From an uncultured Desulfobacterales bacterium (GTDB taxonomy: Bacteria > Desulfobacterota > Desulfobacteria > Desulfobacterales > JAFDCJ01): a stretch of 8,322 nt of DNA. The stretch's first letter is position 1. Every line of letters starts with the position of its first letter. Below are positions 6,007 through 8,322 of this stretch, piece by piece. A program made the translations under genes and the position numbers. The stretch lies in contig CALZJV010000422.1 in assembly GCA_945787595.1 (NCBI GenBank), positions 1 through 8,322 on the forward strand, in the 5' to 3' direction. The notes under the pieces are model-generated. The model was given only the letters and a program-made list of their open reading frames with translations. It was not told where the DNA came from and did not search any database.

Positions 6007-6381
6007 ATGCAAAAAGAGGTAGTGGTGCTGGATACCGATAGAAAGCAATGCAAAAGCCTCTGCGCCTTGTTATCCGAACATGAATATCTGTCGTCTGCGA
6101 TGAGTTCTATGACAAACATGGACCAATATCTGGGGGAAAGCAACTGCCGCGCAATTATATTGAACCTTGATAGCGTATCGGTCACCAATAAAAGCCTAAA
6201 ACAGTTAAAGAGTAAAAACCCCTCGGTCAACATTATCGCCTTGTCCGAGCGTCAATTTCACCCCGAGTTGGAAGAGGCCTTAAGAGAATATATCTCCGTA
6301 TGTTTAGCATCGCCTGTTGACCCGGATGAACTTACGTACTGGCTGAAGACAATTTATGAAAATAATGAAAAACCAATCTGA
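6007..6381 (+). CDS. Degenerate response-regulator receiver domain protein
   Basis: This stand-alone 124-residue protein has the outline of a CheY-like receiver. The N-terminal strand ends in an acidic pair (VVVLDTD, D9 and D11), the third strand gives IILNLDS with D55 at the phospho-acceptor place, and IIALSE supplies S80 at the Thr/Ser switch place. The invariant lysine before proline in the last loop is replaced: LASPVDPDEL has S102 where K is expected. Phosphorylation may therefore be absent or altered, and the protein may act by binding a partner. It has no output domain. It is the first gene after the sigma-54 promoter and is followed 92 nt later by a cytochrome gene, with no terminator between, so it is probably in the same operon. 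The ribosome site (GGAG at 5992-5995) is rather far from the ATG. The family call rests on pattern, not alignment. Confidence 0.7.
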   Translation: MQKEVVVLDTDRKQCKSLCALLSEHEYLSSAMSSMTNMDQYLGESNCRAIILNLDSVSVTNKSLKQLKSKNPSVNIIALSERQFHPELEEALREYISVCLASPVDPDELTYWLKTIYENNEKPI

Positions 6382-6473
6382 AAGGCTGACCCGGTTAAAA
6401 CTAAATATAATTTTAAGTACGAAAAATTAAAACATTATATACTTTTTCAATATCACATACCAAGGAGGCAAAC

Positions 6474-6881
6474 ATGAAGGGTAAAGGTTTGGCGGTAATT
6501 TTCATTCTTGGCCTAACGGTATTGGCACTGGCGGCCTGCGGCGTAGAACAGCCCATAGACGTCAAAGCCATAACGTCACAGCCGAAAGATTTTGTCGGCT
6601 CGGACACCTGCAAGATGTGCCATCTGGAGCACTATGACTCCTGGAAGATGACCATGCACAGCCGCATGCTCCAGGACGCGAAAGAGAACCAGGATGCTAT
6701 CATTGTACCGATTGATGAAAAGCATATCCGTGAAGACCTGGCCAAATTAGAAGCAAAGCTTAAGGTGCCTTCGGATCAGGTTTACGTCCCCAAGCTGGAC
6801 GAGATCCTGTACACAACGCCGATACCCACCGCTGGGTCAATTACCATGAGAATGACTGGGACAAACGTCCCTGGCTGTTGA
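6474..6881 (+). CDS. N-terminal part of octaheme cytochrome c lipoprotein (frameshifted)
   Basis: This frame encodes a lipoprotein signal with lipobox LAAC (C22), then GSDTCKMCHLEHYDSW with the first CxxCH heme site (residues 46-50; nt 6609-6623), and continues sensibly to about LDEILYT (108-114). After that it reads an unrelated low-complexity tail and stops at 6881. From about 6815 the next frame reads N-A-D-T-H-R-W-V-N-Y-H-E-N-D-W-D-K-R-P-W straight into the seven-heme part that follows, so the two are halves of one gene. Start: a strong AAGGAGG (6462-6468) lies 5 nt from the ATG. It is probably co-transcribed with the receiver-like gene. The mature protein would face the periplasm or outer membrane and carry electrons. 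The frameshift could be a true mutation or an assembly error. Confidence 0.8.
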   Translation: MKGKGLAVIFILGLTVLALAACGVEQPIDVKAITSQPKDFVGSDTCKMCHLEHYDSWKMTMHSRMLQDAKENQDAIIVPIDEKHIREDLAKLEAKLKVPSDQVYVPKLDEILYTTPIPTAGSITMRMTGTNVPGC

Positions 6882-7675
6882 AATGCGGCGGTTGCCATGC
6901 CACCGGTGTCGATCTTGAAAAGAATACTTTTAAAGAACCCGGCGTTTCTTGCGAAGCCTGTCACGGCAAAGGCTCCTGGCATGCCGCTCTGCCCAAAACC
7001 GCCGTGTTCGAAAAGCGCCAGACCATCATCAATCCAGCTAAGCTCACAATGGGTGTCGCCGTCCAAATTTGCGGCTCTTGCCATAACCGCGGAAAGGCCA
7101 CCATGAAGAAGGGCGCCGGCTGGCCGGTGGGTTACGAGCCCGGCAAAGCCCTTGAAGCCTATTACAAATCCACCTCTTTTGAGGCCGGCGATGTGAAGCA
7201 TGTATATGCCAACGAGTTTTCCAAAGGCCATCACCAGCAGTTCATCGATTGGCAGCAATCGAAACATGCTCAGGAAGGGGTGACATGTACCTCGTGCCAT
7301 TTCGTGCACCAGATCGGCATGGCACCAACCCGTTCACAAACTTACGCGGCCGGCTCCGGGCAGTGCTTTGAATGTCATGTTCAGGTCAATCAGAACATGG
7401 CCCATTCAATTCATTCCTTTGCGAACTGTGTGGGCTGCCACATGCCGCGCATTGCCAAGAGTGCCGAATCCGGCGATATTCGCAGCCATGTGTTTGTGAC
7501 GCTGTTGCCGGAAGACACATTGAAGAATCCGAAGGTACCCAACTCCTGTCAGACCTGTCACAAGCACAAAAACGAGGATCTCGAAAAGCTCAACGAAGAA
7601 TGGAAAGCCCTGGCGAAACTTCCCAAGCCCGTTGGTCAACCCATTGAACCGATCGGGTACAAACGAGCCCAGTAA
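6878..7675 (+). CDS. C-terminal part of octaheme cytochrome c (seven heme sites)
   Basis: Seven CxxCH heme-attachment motifs occur at 6884, 6950, 7070, 7286, 7364, 7427 and 7547 (CGGCH, CEACH, CGSCH, CTSCH, CFECH, CVGCH, CQTCH). With the one in the preceding frame this makes eight, so the intact gene would encode an octaheme c-type cytochrome. The open frame can begin at a TTG (6878-6880) that overlaps the stop of the first half by four bases, but a product starting there has no signal peptide and could not reach the periplasmic heme-attachment machinery. Upstream sequence in this frame back to about 6815 is clearly coding, so TTG is not taken as the real start. The tail ends in a proline-rich segment (PKPVGQPIEPIG). 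The next gene follows after 17 nt. The role, electron transfer in a respiratory chain, is inferred from family features. Confidence 0.8.
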   Translation: MKCGGCHATGVDLEKNTFKEPGVSCEACHGKGSWHAALPKTAVFEKRQTIINPAKLTMGVAVQICGSCHNRGKATMKKGAGWPVGYEPGKALEAYYKSTSFEAGDVKHVYANEFSKGHHQQFIDWQQSKHAQEGVTCTSCHFVHQIGMAPTRSQTYAAGSGQCFECHVQVNQNMAHSIHSFANCVGCHMPRIAKSAESGDIRSHVFVTLLPEDTLKNPKVPNSCQTCHKHKNEDLEKLNEEWKALAKLPKPVGQPIEPIGYKRAQ

Positions 7676-7692
7676 TTGTGCAGGAGTCTGAT

Positions 7693-8322
7693 ATGAAAAA
7701 AAAGACAGCCATCCGAGCGGTGATTTTTCTCTGCGCAGCCCTGCTGGCGGCCGGCGTCATGCTCCTGCCGCCGTCGGCTGCTGCCCAGGATGAGGTTACC
7801 ACAGCGATCCGTCGTTACAAGGATCGCGAAGTCAGCACCGGCTATTATGAGGAATATGAAGTTAAACCCCGCCGGGAGAGCCCGTTTGTTGAGATACCCG
7901 GTGTTCGCAGGGGCATTTTTCGCTACAGCCCGGCAGCGGCAAAAGTGCGCATTCGTGCGCGTCTGGCCGACTCCCACCAGGGAATCAAATTCTATGACAA
8001 CCGCCGCTGTGAAGAATGCCACCTCGAACAGACCAGAGACCTCCACACGGTGAGGGCCAATTTAACCTGCCGTCAATGCCACGGCGGCGAGCCCATCGCC
8101 AGTAACGACCATTACTACTCACCCATGAACCCGATCCGACGCCATGCCTATATCTGCGCCAAGTGCCATGAGGGTTCCAATGCGTCGTATGCTGGATATG
8201 TGGTGCACGAACCCAATCCAGCGCTGGCCAGCACATTTAAAAACTTTCCGGTATTAGCCGTGGCTTTCTGGGTAATGGTGGCCATTGCGGTGGGCACCTT
8301 CGTGCTGTTTCTGCCGCACACT
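7693..8322 (+). CDS. Membrane-anchored triheme c-type cytochrome (3' end outside window)
   Basis: The frame is open for 210 codons to the window edge, so the end is missing. The ATG has AGGAG (7682-7686) 6 nt upstream and lies 17 nt after the octaheme gene, implying co-transcription and translational coupling. A Sec signal peptide (1-31, cleavage after SAAA and before QDE) leads to a periplasmic region with three CxxCH motifs at residues 106-110, 126-130 and 155-159 (CEECH, CRQCH, CAKCH). Extra histidines nearby (H118, H140, H151, H171) are candidate distal ligands. A hydrophobic segment begins at about 185 (FPVLAVAFWVMVAIAVGTFVL) and is probably a membrane anchor. The arrangement suits a quinone-linked inner-membrane bc or NrfH-like electron entry module. 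A cytochrome b part could follow in the same chain or the next gene, but that is not visible. Confidence 0.85.
   Translation, partial: MKKKTAIRAVIFLCAALLAAGVMLLPPSAAAQDEVTTAIRRYKDREVSTGYYEEYEVKPRRESPFVEIPGVRRGIFRYSPAAAKVRIRARLADSHQGIKFYDNRRCEECHLEQTRDLHTVRANLTCRQCHGGEPIASNDHYYSPMNPIRRHAYICAKCHEGSNASYAGYVVHEPNPALASTFKNFPVLAVAFWVMVAIAVGTFVLFLPHT

Noticed and set aside
6782..7309. Minus-strand open frame of 175 codons
   Set aside because: Antisense to the multiheme cytochrome, whose CxxCH motifs show the real strand.
7636..8046. Minus-strand open frame of 136 codons
   Set aside because: Opposite the signal peptide and first heme site of the triheme cytochrome; no motif of its own.

Overview
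The window looks like chromosomal DNA from an anaerobic, respiratory Gram-negative bacterium, most probably a Desulfobacterota (deltaproteobacterial) sulfate or metal reducer. This is inferred from the combination of multiheme c-type cytochromes, sigma-54 control through an enhancer-binding protein, lipoprotein signals and a NifU/NifS-type sulfur cluster. No rRNA, tRNA, CRISPR array, transposase or phage gene was seen.

Region 1 (1-2000, minus strand) is a three-gene sulfur-handling cluster read right to left: a TusA-like sulfur carrier with two CxxC pairs, a NifS-type cysteine desulfurase homologue, and an IscU/NifU-type Fe-S scaffold. The NifS homologue keeps its loop cysteine, but the PLP-binding lysine is replaced by serine and several other cofactor or substrate residues are also changed. 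Region 2 (2001-2269) is a divergent intergenic region with a good minus-strand sigma-70-type promoter and a small palindrome at its predicted start site.

Region 3 (2270-5537, plus strand) looks like a signal-sensing pair. A PhnD-family solute-binding lipoprotein is followed by a 732-residue membrane-anchored sigma-54 activator (TM-periplasmic domain-TM-HAMP-GAF-AAA+-Fis HTH). Between them is a roughly 100-nt inverted-repeat element with three 10-bp-spaced CACGGA units in its left arm, mirrored in its right arm. The activator joins sensor and transcription factor in one chain, with no kinase domain.

Region 4 (5538-6006) is a 469-nt regulatory region. It holds a cluster of GTGT/ACAC palindromes (possible activator sites), a weak IHF-like site and a near-consensus -24/-12 sigma-54 promoter about 85 nt before the next gene. 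Region 5 (6007-8322, plus strand) is the likely target operon: a degenerate response-regulator receiver domain, an eight-heme cytochrome lipoprotein gene broken by a frameshift with apparent loss of coding sequence, and a triheme cytochrome with a C-terminal membrane segment that runs off the window.

The working model is inference. A ligand in the periplasm binds the PhnD-like lipoprotein, which signals to the membrane-bound activator. The activator then drives the sigma-54 promoter of a cytochrome operon that probably moves electrons between the inner membrane and the periplasm. The sulfur cluster is transcribed away from it and may be unrelated.
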